From a bacterium (GTDB taxonomy: Bacteria > Krumholzibacteriota > Krumholzibacteriia > WVZY01): a stretch of 13,131 nt of DNA. A program made the translations under genes and the position numbers. Shown piece by piece: positions 1 through 8,141 of this stretch (positions are counted from its first letter, which is position 1; every line of letters begins with the position of its first letter). The notes below the pieces were generated by a model. It saw only the letters and a program-made list of their open reading frames with translations. It searched no databases and was not told the DNA's origin. The stretch spans positions 1 to 13,131 of the forward strand of contig JAPUJU010000330.1 of the NCBI GenBank assembly GCA_027296025.1, read 5' to 3'.

Positions 1-2859
1 GCTCGCGCGAGGGATGTGACCGATCAGTTCACGATGCGCCTTCGTTTCCTCGGCTCCCAGGACTCCGAGGAAGACGACGCGTTGCGCCAGGTGCGAGTCG
101 AGCTCCAGAACTCCCGGGGGACGAACGAACTCGCCACCCCCGTCATTCCGAACAAGACCGTTCGCACGATTACCATTTCTTCGATCGACGCGAACCTGCT
201 CGATGAGGACGTCAACACGCTGGTGCTCAGGGCGATGATGGGCCGGCCGCGTCTCAAGGTGCTGTTGAACTGGTTCGAGATCGACTACCCGTCGCTCTAC
301 CGCGCGAGCGGCGATGTCCTCGACTTCCACACCGGCGCGCAGACCGGCAGCGTCGACATGACGGTCATCGGCCTTGGCCGTACGGACCTCATGTTGTTCG
401 ATGTGACGGACCCGCTGGACGTCCGGGAATGCGCCCTGACGCCAGGCCACTTCACGAGTGTGACGGGGGGATACGCGCTCGCATTCAACGAGACCGTCGC
501 CTCGCAGAAGCGATACATCCTGACGCCGCGAGAGAAGATCACTCAGGTCGGCGGGCTCGATGTGGTCGCCGTGAATCCCGGTGGCCTGGTCGGGCACCCG
601 CTCGAAGCGGGGGTCGATGTGCTCGTCGTTTCGCACGCCGATTACCTGGACGAAATGCAGCGCTGGGTAACCTACCGGAAAGCGCAGGGGTATCGCGTGT
701 TGATGGCGGATGTGGAAGATGTGTTCAACGAGTTCAACGGCGGCAACAACCACGCCCGCGCGATCAAGAATTTCGCCCGGCACTTTTTCGAGACAGGCGG
801 GGCAAGCTTTCTGTTTCTGGTCGGTGATGCGAGCGAAGACAACAAGAAGGTTCACGTCGAATCGATGCCGAACTTTGTGCCAACCGAATCGTACTCCGAG
901 TTCATCGCGGGAGGTTTCGACGTCGATGAGGTCGTGACCTCGGACAAGTGGTACACGATGCTCGATACCGACATGGATGAGTTCATCCAGCGCCTGCCGC
1001 CCCCGCCGTGGCAGTGGTTCCTGCCGGATCTGTTCGTCGGCCGCCTGCCCGCGGGGAATGTGGGCGAGCTGAGGGTGATGCTCGATAAGATTTTCCTTTT
1101 TGAGACGCCGAGGGGCGATGATTTCTGGCGGCGCCGCATGATCCGGACGGCCGACGACGCCTGGTCGGACTGCCCGGGGTTCAGGCTGAGAAACAACGGC
1201 GAGATCGCCTTCGAGCTGGCGGAGGAAGCTGCGGCCACCATTACGGAGGAGTCGATGCCGGGCGGCTACGACGTCGTACGCTTTTTCCTGTCCAACCGCT
1301 TTGTCCACGAGCCGGGGGGGTGTATCACCGCGTCGATTCACACCTTCCGATGTCGCGAGAACGCGACGCCGGCGCTCCTTGCTGAGCTGAACCGGGGAGC
1401 AACGTTCGCCAGTTTCCAGAATCACATGAACCGTTACCTCATGTGTCACGAATGGCTACTCACATCGTCGAGCGCCTCTCCGACCGGTTTCGGGCAGGAC
1501 CATCGCCGGTTCGATAACGTCGGGCGCCCGTGGATCGCATTCGGCATGGGATGCCATATGAGCGACTACGCCCTTCACAAGGAGAGAAGCGGCATCAACG
1601 TCATCAGGAACGACGGGAACGGTGACGCCATGGCGGAGCTGATGCTCTTTCGGGAAAATGCGGGCGCCGTGACGACGTACGGGAGCACCGGGTTCGAGTA
1701 CCTCGCGGAGAACCGGCGGTACACAACTGTGATCAACGAGGAAATATTCAACAACACCCCGACGAGCCCGATGTTATCCAACGGCCGGCGCCAGGCGCGA
1801 TGGATCTTTGGTGAGCTCATGATGCAGTCCGAAATCGAAAATCTGAACCGGTACGGGTACTCGAGCCTGAGTGGCAACGGGGCCGTCGGGCAGGCTATCC
1901 GTTACCATATCCTCGGCGACCCGATGCTGCAGATCGACGCCGGTCCGCCGAGGTTCGATGTGACGGTCGACGGGGTTCCGTTCCAATCGGGGGATTTTCT
2001 CTTCGGCGATTCGGTGAACGTCGTGGGAACCGTCGTGGATGAAGTGGCCATCGAGCGGCTGGAGCTCACGATCGACAGCATCGACAGGACCTCGGACATG
2101 ACCGTTACGGCGCTCGTCGACTCGGGGCTGGATGCGTCGCGCCGGTACGAATTCCGGTTCTCGCAAATCGTCGAACCGCGGACCTACGATATCGTAATTA
2201 CGGCCTCGCAGTCGCCCGACACGAACGGCACCGACTATCACACGGTGGCGGAGTTCACGATGAAGGTCGAACTCGGTGCGTCACTGACCGTGAACGGTCG
2301 ACCAATCGGGAGCGGGGAACTGGTACCCGCGAAGGCGGACTATGTGTTCGACGTTACTTCGCCCGTGCCGCTCGGCCCGTCGGACTTCGAGGTGTTCGTG
2401 GATACCGTCATGGTCACGGAATTTACCACGGTCGTGGTGAAACCGGATTCCACCCAGTGGCTCGTCAAGTTTCCGCTGGACCTCGCGGCGGGCAAACACG
2501 CGGTAACGGTGACGGCGGCAGGGTCTCCGTTCGTTTTTCAGGTCATCGTGAGTATCCAGGTCGGCCTGAGCCAGGTTATTGCGTATCCCAACCCGTTCGT
2601 GGACGAGACGTACATCGTGTACACGAACGACGTGGAAATCACGGACGGAACGATCGACATTTTCACGCTCAGCGGCAGACGGGTCGCAGAGCTTCCGATC
2701 CCGTCGACCTCGCGGCTGCCCGGACAGAACGCCGTCTTGTGGAACGGCCGGACGTACAACGGCGATCCCGTCGCCAACGGGGTCTACTTCTTCGTCATCA
2801 ACATCAGCCAGGCGGGCACCTCGAGCAAGCATCGTGGCAAGATGATGCGAGGCCGCTAG
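1..2859 (+). CDS. Secreted gingipain-type C25 family cysteine peptidase with C-terminal sorting domain (5' end missing)
   Basis: The frame is open from base 1, so the N-terminus (signal peptide, propeptide) lies outside the window. Residue numbers here count from the GTG at 16. A C25-like N-terminal region ends with a DVTDP motif near 130. The peptidase domain runs about 200-640: a first strand DVLVVSHADY at 201, an LVGDAS motif with D271, a candidate catalytic His470 (NHM), a candidate nucleophile Cys513 (GMGC), and the closing LGDP motif with D635. Two Ig-like regions follow at about 645-850. The tail from about 855 carries YPNPF, SGRRVAEL, LWNGR and NGVYFF, the pattern of FlgD-like/Por-type secretion tails. 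By family knowledge, such proteins are exported by type IX systems in FCB bacteria and cleave proteins outside the cell. The His motif is NHM rather than the usual GHG, so activity is uncertain. The gene ends 259 nt before murQ, which has its own promoter, so it is probably a separate transcription unit. Confidence 0.88.
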   Translation, partial: ARARDVTDQFTMRLRFLGSQDSEEDDALRQVRVELQNSRGTNELATPVIPNKTVRTITISSIDANLLDEDVNTLVLRAMMGRPRLKVLLNWFEIDYPSLYRASGDVLDFHTGAQTGSVDMTVIGLGRTDLMLFDVTDPLDVRECALTPGHFTSVTGGYALAFNETVASQKRYILTPREKITQVGGLDVVAVNPGGLVGHPLEAGVDVLVVSHADYLDEMQRWVTYRKAQGYRVLMADVEDVFNEFNGGNNHARAIKNFARHFFETGGASFLFLVGDASEDNKKVHVESMPNFVPTESYSEFIAGGFDVDEVVTSDKWYTMLDTDMDEFIQRLPPPPWQWFLPDLFVGRLPAGNVGELRVMLDKIFLFETPRGDDFWRRRMIRTADDAWSDCPGFRLRNNGEIAFELAEEAAATITEESMPGGYDVVRFFLSNRFVHEPGGCITASIHTFRCRENATPALLAELNRGATFASFQNHMNRYLMCHEWLLTSSSASPTGFGQDHRRFDNVGRPWIAFGMGCHMSDYALHKERSGINVIRNDGNGDAMAELMLFRENAGAVTTYGSTGFEYLAENRRYTTVINEEIFNNTPTSPMLSNGRRQARWIFGELMMQSEIENLNRYGYSSLSGNGAVGQAIRYHILGDPMLQIDAGPPRFDVTVDGVPFQSGDFLFGDSVNVVGTVVDEVAIERLELTIDSIDRTSDMTVTALVDSGLDASRRYEFRFSQIVEPRTYDIVITASQSPDTNGTDYHTVAEFTMKVELGASLTVNGRPIGSGELVPAKADYVFDVTSPVPLGPSDFEVFVDTVMVTEFTTVVVKPDSTQWLVKFPLDLAAGKHAVTVTAAGSPFVFQVIVSIQVGLSQVIAYPNPFVDETYIVYTNDVEITDGTIDIFTLSGRRVAELPIPSTSRLPGQNAVLWNGRTYNGDPVANGVYFFVINISQAGTSSKHRGKMMRGR

Positions 2860-2899
2860 CGTCGTGTCCCGTCTTTCTCGCGCGGGTGGCGCTGATGGG

Positions 2900-2909
2900 C
2901 CCCCCCCCC
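2900..2909. repeat. Homopolymer run of ten C
   Basis: Ten consecutive C, preceded by GGG, lie 41 nt after the C25 peptidase stop codon. This is the longest single-base run I noticed in the window. It lies outside coding sequence, so slippage would change spacing rather than reading frame. Its length could also be a sequencing or assembly artefact. Confidence 0.9.
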
Positions 2910-2926
2910 GCCAAGCCTTGCGAGCA

Positions 2927-2959
2927 CGGCGGGGGTAATCGGCGACAGGACCCCCGCTG
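2927..2959 (+). terminator. G/C hairpin after the C25 peptidase gene, possible terminator without U-tract
   Basis: GCGGGGGT at 2929-2936 is perfectly complementary to ACCCCCGC at 2950-2957, with a 13-nt loop. Two outer pairs (C-G and G-T) extend the stem to 10 bp. No T-run follows, so it is not a canonical intrinsic terminator. It is the only strong hairpin seen between the peptidase gene and the murQ promoter, so it may end or stabilise the upstream mRNA. Confidence 0.35.
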
Positions 2960-3013
2960 CTGCCGCTAGCACACCGGCCTCTCCTGCCCTCCGCGGGCCC
3001 GAAGCAAATCACT

Positions 3014-3042
3014 TTTTCATATTTCCGGGATTCTGCTAGACT
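3014..3042 (+). promoter_or_regulatory. Extended -10 promoter of the murQ operon
   Basis: TTTTCA (3014-3019, 4/6 to TTGACA) and TAGACT (3037-3042, 4/6 to TATAAT) are 17 bp apart, and TGC directly before the -10 gives an extended -10. Transcription would start near 3049, leaving a 5' leader of about 70 nt before murQ. A short inverted repeat, CCGGG (3025-3029) and CCCGG (3044-3048), straddles the -10 box and could be an operator, though its arms are only 5 bp. The same TGC-TA-A-(C/T)T layout recurs at the tRNA promoter. Confidence 0.5.
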
Positions 3043-3118
3043 CCCCGGCGGGTCAACAATTGCTCGGTGCCGCGCCGCGCGCACACGCACCGAGGGACAA
3101 ATCACGCGGACAAAAAAC

Positions 3119-4039
3119 ATGAACGACAACCGGCACAAGATTTTTCAGGAGCTCGAGGGGCTGACGACGGAGCAGCGAAACCCGCGCACGAGGAAAATCG
3201 ACCTCGAAAGCACCGAAGAAGTGCTGCGGCTGATGAACGCGGAAGACCAGGGTATCGCTGACGTGGTCGCGAACGCGATTCCCGACATCGCGCGCGCGGT
3301 CGATCTGGTAGTTGCTTCGTTCCGGGACGATGGCCGGTTGCTCTACATCGGCGCGGGTACGAGCGGGCGCCTCGGGATTCTCGATGCCTCCGAATGCCCG
3401 CCGACGTTCGGTGTTTCTCCCGACCGGGTCGTCGGGATAATTGCCGGGGGACGGGACACGGTTTTTCTTTCCCGCGAAGGCGTCGAAGACGATGAAGACG
3501 CGGCGCGTAGTGACGTGCGCTCGAAAACGGTCACAAAGAACGACACGGTGGTCGGCTTAACGGCGAGCAGGCGGACGCCGTATGTTATGGCCGGGTTGGG
3601 TGAGGCGAAGCGTCACGGCGCATCGACGGTACTCGTGGCGTGCAACCCTCGGGCGGACGTGGACGTGGATGTGCAGATCAACCTCGTCGTCGGTCCCGAG
3701 GCGATCGCGGGCTCGACACGCCTCAAGGCGGGAACAGCGCAAAAAATGACCTTGAACATGATTACGACCGCAAGCATGGTAAAACTCGGAAAGGTGTACG
3801 AGAACCTGATGGTGGACCTGCGCCCTGCGAGCGCCAAGCTCGTCGAGCGTTCGAAGAGGATCATTATGATGCTCTCCGAGGTCCAGTACGATGAAGCGGA
3901 GAAAATCTTTGAAGCGTCGGGAAGGAACGTGAAGGTCGCCGTGGTCATGGCGAAAAAAAATGTCGACCGCGAGAAAGCGCAGAACGCAATCAACGCGGCC
4001 GACGGGTTCCTCACCCGGGCGCTGGGAGAACGAAAATGA
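3119..4039 (+). CDS. murQ: N-acetylmuramic acid 6-phosphate etherase
   Basis: MurQ cleaves the lactyl ether of MurNAc-6-phosphate to give GlcNAc-6-phosphate and D-lactate, the last dedicated step of MurNAc recycling, in the cytoplasm. The 306-residue protein matches the family length (E. coli about 298) and is co-linear with it throughout: YIGAGTSGRLGILDASECPPTF at 76-97 holds the first SIS-domain sugar-phosphate loop and the catalytic Glu (E92), EGVEDD at 120-125 holds the second acidic residue (probably D124), and GSTRLKAGTAQK is conserved. The second SIS loop reads ASRRTPY (149-155) where the family has ASGRTPY, so Gly is replaced by Arg151 (codon AGG at 3569-3571). The ATG lacks a strong Shine-Dalgarno and is preceded by an A-rich stretch. 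It is the first gene of the operon, and its stop overlaps the next start as ATGA. Confidence 0.95.
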   Translation: MNDNRHKIFQELEGLTTEQRNPRTRKIDLESTEEVLRLMNAEDQGIADVVANAIPDIARAVDLVVASFRDDGRLLYIGAGTSGRLGILDASECPPTFGVSPDRVVGIIAGGRDTVFLSREGVEDDEDAARSDVRSKTVTKNDTVVGLTASRRTPYVMAGLGEAKRHGASTVLVACNPRADVDVDVQINLVVGPEAIAGSTRLKAGTAQKMTLNMITTASMVKLGKVYENLMVDLRPASAKLVERSKRIIMMLSEVQYDEAEKIFEASGRNVKVAVVMAKKNVDREKAQNAINAADGFLTRALGERK

Positions 4040-5256
4040 AACGGACAATACTGTTGTTGGCCATCGCATTGTTCGGGATTCTGGGGTGCACATCCGAGCC
4101 CGCAGAAAACGGCCCGATACGGTTCTGGCAGTTCTGGGACGTCGCGGCGATTCAGCCGATCATCGATGAGTTCGAGGCCGCAAATCCCGGCATCGACGTG
4201 GAACTCGAGCAACTGACCTGGCAGAGTGGCCTCGAAAAGATCCAGGCAGCCATTGCATCCGGCACCCAGCCCGACCTTTGTGAGCTCGGATCGACGTGGT
4301 TGCCGCGCTTCAGCTACGAGGGAGTCCTCGAGGATCTCACCGACGTTCACCTGGCGATTGCAGATGACTTCATCATGTGGGAGAGCGCCATCTGGCAGGG
4401 TAAGGTTTACGGCCTGCCCTGGGTGCAGGGTTCGCGCGCTCTCTTCTACAACACGGATCTCTTTGAAGCGGCCGGACTCGACCCGGAAAAGCCGCCGAAA
4501 ACCTGGGACGACCTGCTCAAAGCTGCGATGCGGATCAACCAGCTCGGCGAGGACGTCTACGGATTCGGTCTCAATCTCGGCGAACGCTACGTCCTGTACA
4601 AAAAGTTCATGGCGTTTGCGTGGGGCAACGGGGGAGCGATCCTTGCGCCCGACGGAAGTGTCGTGTTCAACAGTCCCGAGAATCTCGAAGCGCTGGAGTT
4701 CTATCGAAAACTCGCGGAGTACTCCCTCAAGGAAAAGCAGGAGGTCCTCGATCACACCTTCAGGAACGGCAAACTGGGAATGCAGATCTCCGGGGCTTGG
4801 AACCTGAGAAATTATGCGGAGGAAGCGCCCGACTTGAACTATCGCGTCGCTCTGGTCCCGCGGCCGTCAAAGAACCACGGGCATCACGCGAGTTTTGCCG
4901 GAGCGGAGATGTTGGTCATATTCAAGAACACCAGGCAGCGTGAGGACGCGCTGAAGCTGGCCCGATTTCTCCAGTCATACGAACAGGCCAGGAAGGTCAG
5001 TATGGCCGTGAAAAGCGTTTTCCCGGCCTCCAAGGAGGCCCTGCTGGATCCGATGTTTGCCGAGGACGATCGCTTGCGCGTGTTCGTCCAGCAGGCGATG
5101 ACGAGTCATTCAGCGCCGGCGCACCCCGGCTGGATCGACATGGAAGATGTGATCAACCGGTCGATCGAAGAAGTGCTGTACGGCCGCACCGATCCGAAAG
5201 AATCGCTGGAATCGGCAGCGATTCAAATCCAGTCCGTCGTCGAGAGGTTCGATTGA
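4036..5256 (+). CDS. Sugar ABC transporter substrate-binding lipoprotein (SBP family 1, CUT1 type)
   Basis: A 406-residue solute-binding protein of the MalE/UgpB type. The N-terminus has two basic residues (KR), a hydrophobic core and an ILGC lipobox with Cys18 as the lipidation site, so it should sit membrane-anchored on the periplasmic side. Typical family-1 features follow: IRFWQFW at the mature N-terminus, ANPGIDVE, GTQPDLCELGSTWL, GLPWVQGSRALFYN and a KTWDDLLKAA region. The C-terminal lobe has the usual GKLGMQISGAWN and SYEQARK elements. The ATG overlaps the murQ stop (ATGA), implying translational coupling. Family membership predicts binding of an oligosaccharide or sugar derivative. 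The neighbouring murQ, anmK and nagZ genes suggest the ligand is a cell-wall sugar such as GlcNAc-anhydroMurNAc, which is inference from context and not visible in the sequence. Confidence 0.92.
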   Translation: MKRTILLLAIALFGILGCTSEPAENGPIRFWQFWDVAAIQPIIDEFEAANPGIDVELEQLTWQSGLEKIQAAIASGTQPDLCELGSTWLPRFSYEGVLEDLTDVHLAIADDFIMWESAIWQGKVYGLPWVQGSRALFYNTDLFEAAGLDPEKPPKTWDDLLKAAMRINQLGEDVYGFGLNLGERYVLYKKFMAFAWGNGGAILAPDGSVVFNSPENLEALEFYRKLAEYSLKEKQEVLDHTFRNGKLGMQISGAWNLRNYAEEAPDLNYRVALVPRPSKNHGHHASFAGAEMLVIFKNTRQREDALKLARFLQSYEQARKVSMAVKSVFPASKEALLDPMFAEDDRLRVFVQQAMTSHSAPAHPGWIDMEDVINRSIEEVLYGRTDPKESLESAAIQIQSVVERFD

Positions 5257-5266
5257 GGACCTGCGC

Positions 5267-6166
5267 ATGACGTCTCCGCCAGCTTTGTCCCGCGACTTCA
5301 TTGGTTGGCGGCCCATGGTGATGCTGCTGTTACCCTGGGGCGTGATTTACGCGGCGTTCTTCCTCTTTCCGTTTGTTTTTTCGTTCGTCCTTGCCTTTCT
5401 GAAATACAACCCGCTGAACGTGCAGAACACGACGTTCGTTGGCCTGGAAAACTTCTCTCACCTCTTCAATGATCCACGCTTCCTGCGCTCACTGAAGAAC
5501 ACACTGTTCTTTGTAGTCGGGACCGTTCCGTTGACGACCGCGATCGCGCTGATGCTGGCCGTCCTGCTTCGTGGTCGTGTGCCGGGGAAGGGGTTCTTCA
5601 AGGCGGGGTTCTTCTTTCCCTCTATTGTTTCGATGGTCGTGATCTCACTGCTCTTCAAGCTGTTTTACGCCCCGGACGGCGGGCTCAACCACGCGTTGCG
5701 TGCTTTCGGCCTCGGCGGCCACACGTGGCTGACCGATCCTTCGACCGCACTGCCGGCGATCATGGTCATGGACATCTGGGCGGCCGTCGGTTACTACGCG
5801 ATCATCTTCGACGCCGGGTTCGCGGGGATACCGAAGGACCTCTACGAGGCGGCGCGCCTCGAGGGTGCGGGTTTCAAGGACATACTCTTCCATGTGACGC
5901 TGCCGATGATGAAGCCCGTGATCGCTTTCGTGCTCGTCATCAATACGATTCGCTCGTTTCAGATTTTCATCGAAGTATTCATGATGACACAGGGGGGACC
6001 CCTCGGATCGACCGACACGCTCGTGCTGTATCTGTACGAAGCTGCGTTCCGGCATCTGGACTACGGCTACGCCAGCGCGATCGCATACGTCGTGTTTATT
6101 CTCTCCGGGATTTTCGCTCTTCTGACATTGAAACGATTCCGCTCCGACGGGAAGGCACCGGCGTGA
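5267..6166 (+). CDS. Carbohydrate ABC transporter permease, MalF/UgpA type
   Basis: The first inner-membrane permease of the importer has 299 residues and about six hydrophobic segments (around residues 13-42, 83-107, 112-138, 163-188, 210-232 and 266-288). The EAA loop that contacts the ATPase is clear: YEAARLEGAG, with E194, A195, A196 and G200, followed by LPMMKP. The length fits CUT1 permeases without the extra N-terminal region of enteric MalF. The ATG at 5267 lies 10 nt after the lipoprotein stop, with a GAGGA Shine-Dalgarno at 5255-5259. The gene overlaps the next permease by 4 nt (GTGA). It should pair with the second permease and an ATPase that is not in this window. Confidence 0.93.
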   Translation: MTSPPALSRDFIGWRPMVMLLLPWGVIYAAFFLFPFVFSFVLAFLKYNPLNVQNTTFVGLENFSHLFNDPRFLRSLKNTLFFVVGTVPLTTAIALMLAVLLRGRVPGKGFFKAGFFFPSIVSMVVISLLFKLFYAPDGGLNHALRAFGLGGHTWLTDPSTALPAIMVMDIWAAVGYYAIIFDAGFAGIPKDLYEAARLEGAGFKDILFHVTLPMMKPVIAFVLVINTIRSFQIFIEVFMMTQGGPLGSTDTLVLYLYEAAFRHLDYGYASAIAYVVFILSGIFALLTLKRFRSDGKAPA

Positions 6167-6936
6167 ACAAGACTCTGCAGATGGTTCTCCTCGTCGTGGT
6201 GTTTGCCGTCATGGCGTACCCGCTCGTGTGGATGCTCAGCATCTCGCTTCGTTCGGGAGCGGGCGTGAGCCTTCGATACTACCAGGAGGTCTGGCAGGCC
6301 GGCCCGTTCGACCGCTACCTGCTGAACAGCATCGTTGTCGTCACGCTAGTGCTGGTGGGGAACATTGTGTTCTGCACGATGGCGGGGTATGCGTTCGCGC
6401 GCTACAAGATTCCGGGCGGACGTATCCTGTTCATACTCGTTATTTCGATGATCATGCTGCCGAAGCAGGTCATTCTCGTACCGCTCTATATCCTCATGCA
6501 GAAACTGAACCTGATCGATACGTATGCGGCGCTGACGCTGCCGTTCGCGGCGGACCCGTTCAACATCTTTCTGATCCGCCAGTTCCTCGTGACGATACCG
6601 CCGGACTGTGAAGAGGCCGCACGGCTGGAGGGAGCGGGCGAGATGACGGTGGTCTTTCGCGTTGCCTTCCCGATGCTGCGTCCGGCGCTTGCCGTCGTGG
6701 CGATTCATACGTGCCTTATCAACTGGAATTCGTTTCTATTTCCTTTTATACTGACCAACACCACGGAAATGCGAACCTTGCCGGTCGGCCTGGCCCTGTT
6801 GTCACAGGGTGCGCACAGCGTGGACTGGGGCCATCTCATGGCCGGCGCAGTGATCGCCTCGATACCGGTCGTCGTGGCGTTTCTGATTTTTCAACGACAA
6901 ATAATCAGCGGATTGACATCCGGGATGTCGCGTTAG
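6163..6936 (+). CDS. Carbohydrate ABC transporter permease, MalG/UgpE type
   Basis: The second permease of the importer has 257 residues if translation starts at GTG 6163, which overlaps the previous stop as GTGA. The open frame extends far upstream to 5725, but that part lies inside the first permease gene in another frame and shows no family resemblance. The protein begins directly with a membrane segment (LQMVLLVVVFAVMAYPLVWML), and further segments follow in MalG order. The EAA loop is EEAARLEGAG, with E151, A152, A153 and G157, followed by AFPMLRPAL. It ends with a short basic tail after the last helix. It is slightly shorter than the usual 270-290 residues because the loop after TM1 is short. 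The anmK start is 8 nt downstream of its TAG. Confidence 0.92.
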   Translation: MNKTLQMVLLVVVFAVMAYPLVWMLSISLRSGAGVSLRYYQEVWQAGPFDRYLLNSIVVVTLVLVGNIVFCTMAGYAFARYKIPGGRILFILVISMIMLPKQVILVPLYILMQKLNLIDTYAALTLPFAADPFNIFLIRQFLVTIPPDCEEAARLEGAGEMTVVFRVAFPMLRPALAVVAIHTCLINWNSFLFPFILTNTTEMRTLPVGLALLSQGAHSVDWGHLMAGAVIASIPVVVAFLIFQRQIISGLTSGMSR

Positions 6937-6944
6937 GGGATGAT

Positions 6945-8141
6945 GTGACGGTTCTCCAGAAACTCATCGACAAGGGCGACTATCTTGCCGCGGGCCTGAT
7001 GTCGGGCACGTCCATGGACGGCGTGGACGCGGCGATTGTTCGTCTGCCCGACGATCTCGAAAACGATGTGATCGAACTTATCGGTTTTTATTCGGTGCCA
7101 TATCCGAAAGAACTGCGTGATGTTCTGAGGAACCTCTCGTTCGGTGAGGAGTGCAAGGCAGAGGACATCGCAACACTGGGGACGAGTGTTGCCGTGGCGT
7201 TTGCGCACAGTTTCCACGCTGCGTGCCGGGAAGCGCGCGTCGATTCGGTTTCGGTGGATTTTATCGGCTCGCACGGACAGACCGTCGCGCACGTGCCGCC
7301 AGGCGCCGAGGGCATCGCGATCACCGGGACGCTGCAACTCGGGCCGCCGGGCACCATTGCGGCGTTGACTGGAGTGACGACGGTCGGAGATTTCCGCGTG
7401 ACCGACATGGGCCTCGGCGGCCAGGGGGCGCCGCTCGCGCCGTATCCAGATTTTCTCATGCGCCGGAGCAAGTCGCGCGACCGGGTGATCCTCAATATTG
7501 GTGGGATCGCGAACGTAACGTACCTTCCGAAGAACGCCGCGCCAAGTGAGGTTATCGCGTTCGATGCGGGACCCGGCAACATGGTGACGGACGAACTCTA
7601 CCGCGTGTTGTTTCCGAAAGAGGTCGGCTACGATAACCTCGTCGCGCATATCCGCGAGGGGACGCCGTCCGAATCGATCATCGATAGATTCATGGAGCAC
7701 GCGTATTTCAAGCAGAAGCCGCCCAAGTCTGCCGGGCACCGGGAGTTCGGGCCGGGGTTCTCCTGGGATTTTCACCGTCGCTCGGAAGAAGCGGGGCTCA
7801 AGAGAGCGGACACGCTGATCTCGTCCGTGCTCCTGACCGCCGAGGTGATCGAGCGGGCGATCCGGGACCATATCGGGCCGAACGCCGGTGTAGACGAGGT
7901 GTTTGTGACGGGAGGGGGATCGCACAACGCGGTTCTGATGGAGGCTCTCGAGCAACGGCTCACACCGACCACTGTACAGAGTATAATAGAGCTCGGGATA
8001 CCCGCGGACGCGAAGGAGGCGGTGGACTTCGCCGTTCTCGCCCGCGAGACGATTCGCGGGCGGCCGAACGTGATTCATTCGGTGACGGGTGCGACGCGCC
8101 CGGCCGTTCTGGGCACCATTGCGATGGGGAACGTGACGTGA
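6945..8141 (+). CDS. anmK: Anhydro-N-acetylmuramic acid kinase
   Basis: AnmK opens the 1,6-anhydro ring of anhydroMurNAc and phosphorylates it with ATP to give MurNAc-6-phosphate, the MurQ substrate, in the cytoplasm. With GTG 6945 as start the protein has 398 residues, close to the family's 370-390. An AGGGGA Shine-Dalgarno (6935-6940) precedes it, and any later start would remove the N-terminal ATP-binding motif LMSGTSMDGVD (18-28). Other hallmarks are FIGSHGQTV, LGPPGTIA, GDFRVTDMGLGGQGAPL (D154 is the likely catalytic base by analogy with characterised AnmK), ILNIGGIANVT, FDAGPGNM, FVTGGGSHN and IPADAKEAVDFA. The open frame upstream of 6945 lies within the permease gene and is not part of this protein. 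The stop overlaps the next start (GTGA). Confidence 0.95.
   Translation: MTVLQKLIDKGDYLAAGLMSGTSMDGVDAAIVRLPDDLENDVIELIGFYSVPYPKELRDVLRNLSFGEECKAEDIATLGTSVAVAFAHSFHAACREARVDSVSVDFIGSHGQTVAHVPPGAEGIAITGTLQLGPPGTIAALTGVTTVGDFRVTDMGLGGQGAPLAPYPDFLMRRSKSRDRVILNIGGIANVTYLPKNAAPSEVIAFDAGPGNMVTDELYRVLFPKEVGYDNLVAHIREGTPSESIIDRFMEHAYFKQKPPKSAGHREFGPGFSWDFHRRSEEAGLKRADTLISSVLLTAEVIERAIRDHIGPNAGVDEVFVTGGGSHNAVLMEALEQRLTPTTVQSIIELGIPADAKEAVDFAVLARETIRGRPNVIHSVTGATRPAVLGTIAMGNVT

Noticed and set aside
2281..3138. Open frame of 285 codons on the - strand over the end of the peptidase gene and the intergenic region
   Set aside because: It is Arg/His-rich, lies opposite the conserved sorting domain and covers the murQ promoter; it has no recognisable domain.
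3613..4755. Open frame of 380 codons on the - strand across murQ and the binding protein gene
   Set aside because: It opposes two well-conserved genes, crosses their junction and resembles no family.
5725..6162. Upstream extension of the second permease frame
   Set aside because: It lies inside the first permease gene in another frame, is hydrophilic and Arg-rich, and the GTGA overlap at 6163 gives a natural start.
6711..6944. Upstream extension of the anmK frame
   Set aside because: It overlaps the last helices of the second permease; the GTG at 6945 with AGGGGA gives the normal AnmK N-terminus.
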